6,294 nt of DNA, taken from positions 1 to 6,294 of the forward strand of contig CASECL010000299.1 in assembly GCA_949286445.1 (NCBI GenBank). Reading direction: 5' to 3'. Positions 5,029 to 6,294 of this stretch are shown here, one piece after another. Position 1 is the first letter of the stretch, and each line of letters starts with the position of its first letter. This stretch comes from an uncultured bacterium. GTDB lineage: Bacteria > Verrucomicrobiota > Lentisphaeria > Victivallales > Victivallaceae. The position numbers and the translations under genes were made by a program. The notes beneath the pieces were generated by a model, which saw nothing but the letters and a program-made list of their open reading frames with translations, did no database searches and was not told the DNA's origin.

Positions 5029-6294
5029 TGTCAATGAAAACAATCGCTCCGGGTGAAAGAGAATTTCAAGTCAAAGTGCCTAACGGTAGGGGGTGCACTA
5101 TCTTCACACTGCCGGAGAAAATGTTTTCCGGAGTCTTTGCTCCGGCCGGCGGCAATGCCGGATTGAGTGATGCTCAGGCTCTTGAACTGGTGCAGCATTC
5201 ACTGGATAACCCCATTGACAGTCCGTGTCTGGAAGAACTTTCCCGGGGGTGCAGATCAGCGGTTGTAATCATCAGCGATCATACCCGCCCGGTGCCCAGC
5301 CGCATTATCCTGCCGCCGATGCTGGCAAGACTGAGGCGGAATAATCCGGATATTGACATAACGCTTCTGGTGGCGACCGGATGTCACCGGGCCAGCAGGA
5401 CGGAGGAGCTGAAGGAAAAACTGGGTGAAGATATTTTCCATCGTGAACGCATCATAATTCATGATTGTGATGACACGGCAAATCTGGTCAGACTGGGAAA
5501 ACTTCCATCCGGAGGGGATCTGGTAATTAGCCGTCTGGCGGCGGAAACGGATCTGCTGCTTGCCGAGGGATTTATAGAACCGCATTTTTTTGCCGGTTTT
5601 TCCGGGGGGAGAAAAAGTGTTCTGCCCGGCGTGGCCGCCAGAACCACGGTGCTGGCAAATCATTGTGCGGAATTTATCGATTCACCTTTTGCCGCGGCAG
5701 GAATTCTGGAAAATAACCCGATTCACCGGGATATGGCTTCTGCCGCCCGGCAGGCGGGATTGAAATTTATTGTGAATGTTGCTCTGGATCAGCAGCGGCG
5801 GATTGCCGGAGTTTTTGCCGGGGCGGCGGAGGCGGCGCATGCAGCGGGGTGTGAATTTGTCCGTAAACACTCGCAAATCGAAGTGCCGGTATCGGATATC
5901 GTGATTACCGGCAATGGCGGTTACCCGCTGGACCGGGATATTTACCAGTCAGTCAAATCCCTGTCCAGCGCATACCGTGCCTGCCGTCCGGGAGGTGTGA
6001 TTATCGCCGCCTGTTCCTGCATGGACGGGCACGGCGGGGAACATATGTATCAGACACTGAAGAACAGTACTGATTTTCAGCAGCTTTACCGGCATATACT
6101 CCGTGTCCCGGCAGAAGAAACGGTGCCGGATCAATGGCAATATCAGATATTGTTGAAAGTATTGCTGAAGTGCAGGGTGTTTTTCGTTACCGGGGATTGC
6201 CCGCCGGAGTTGTTCTCCAATATGGGTATGCGCTGTTTTGCTTCTCCGGAAGAAGCACTGCGCGAGGCGGTGAAGATTGTCGGAGATAATGCCA
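5028..6294 (+). CDS. larA: Nickel-dependent lactate racemase LarA (3' end cut by window)
   Basis: LarA interconverts L- and D-lactate (some homologues use other 2-hydroxy acids) by hydride transfer to a nickel pincer nucleotide cofactor. The frame is open from ATG 5028 to the edge, 422 codons. Aligned by eye to Lactobacillus plantarum LarA with a shift of 12, the known residues are all present: D84 and R87 in SDHTRP (D72, R75), H120 in ATGCHR (H108), H186, K196 and H212 in EPHFFAGFSGGRKSVLPG and ANH (catalytic H174, cofactor-bound K184, nickel ligand H200), Y306, Q307 and K310 in DIYQSVK (Y294, Q295, K298), and W370 in PDQW (W358). An active racemase is therefore expected. L. plantarum LarA is about 424 aa, so only about the last 15 residues should be missing. 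The start is chosen for AGGG seven bases ahead and the TAATG overlap with cstA; ATG 5034 is an alternative. Making the cofactor needs LarB, LarC and LarE, which are not in the window. Confidence 0.9.
   Translation, partial: MSMKTIAPGEREFQVKVPNGRGCTIFTLPEKMFSGVFAPAGGNAGLSDAQALELVQHSLDNPIDSPCLEELSRGCRSAVVIISDHTRPVPSRIILPPMLARLRRNNPDIDITLLVATGCHRASRTEELKEKLGEDIFHRERIIIHDCDDTANLVRLGKLPSGGDLVISRLAAETDLLLAEGFIEPHFFAGFSGGRKSVLPGVAARTTVLANHCAEFIDSPFAAAGILENNPIHRDMASAARQAGLKFIVNVALDQQRRIAGVFAGAAEAAHAAGCEFVRKHSQIEVPVSDIVITGNGGYPLDRDIYQSVKSLSSAYRACRPGGVIIAACSCMDGHGGEHMYQTLKNSTDFQQLYRHILRVPAEETVPDQWQYQILLKVLLKCRVFFVTGDCPPELFSNMGMRCFASPEEALREAVKIVGDNA

Noticed and set aside
5256..5663. 135-codon and nested minus-strand frames antisense to larA
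   Set aside because: They lie opposite LarA catalytic motifs, which fix the coding strand as plus. They have no recognisable domain.

Overview
This is a bacterial chromosomal segment, compact and of roughly balanced base composition. It carries housekeeping and transport genes and no phage, IS, CRISPR or plasmid signals. The Shine-Dalgarno sequences are purine-rich and modest (AAAGGG, AAAGGA, AGGG), and a tRNA gene encodes its own CCA. The taxon cannot be fixed from the sequence. The combination of a DusB-like enzyme, an MsbA-type half exporter, a short CstA and LarA, with frequent CCGG/TCCGG words inside genes, would suit a Lentisphaerae/Victivallales-like or other anaerobic gut-type bacterium, but that is a guess.

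Layout. Positions 1-93 may hold the 5' part of a minus-strand reading frame with a Gly-Gln-Asn repeat (weak). A complete tRNA-Leu(GAG) gene lies on the minus strand at 102-186. It has a plausible promoter and leader to its right and a T7 run right after its CCA end. The AT-rich spacer 187-362 separates it from a divergently transcribed tRNA-dihydrouridine synthase gene (363-1313), so a tRNA gene and a tRNA-modifying enzyme sit back to back. The spacer 1314-1654 has no clear gene; it contains a hairpin at the dus stop codon, a perfect 14-bp palindrome and a doubtful 48-codon frame. A complete MsbA-type ABC exporter half-transporter follows (1655-3418). After a 134-bp spacer with a weak promoter-like sequence come a short-form CstA-family transporter gene (3553-5028) and a larA-type nickel-dependent lactate racemase gene (5028 to beyond the right edge).

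How the genes work together. The clearest functional unit is cstA-larA. The two genes overlap in a TAATG junction and so are almost certainly co-transcribed and translationally coupled. CstA-family proteins take up pyruvate or peptides, and LarA interconverts D- and L-lactate with a nickel-pincer cofactor. The inference is that the CstA protein moves lactate, pyruvate or a related 2-hydroxy/2-oxo acid, the role played by the LarD channel in the Lactobacillus plantarum lar operon. Genes for the LarA cofactor (larB, larC, larE) are expected elsewhere or just downstream, outside the window. The ABC exporter and dus appear to be independent neighbours.
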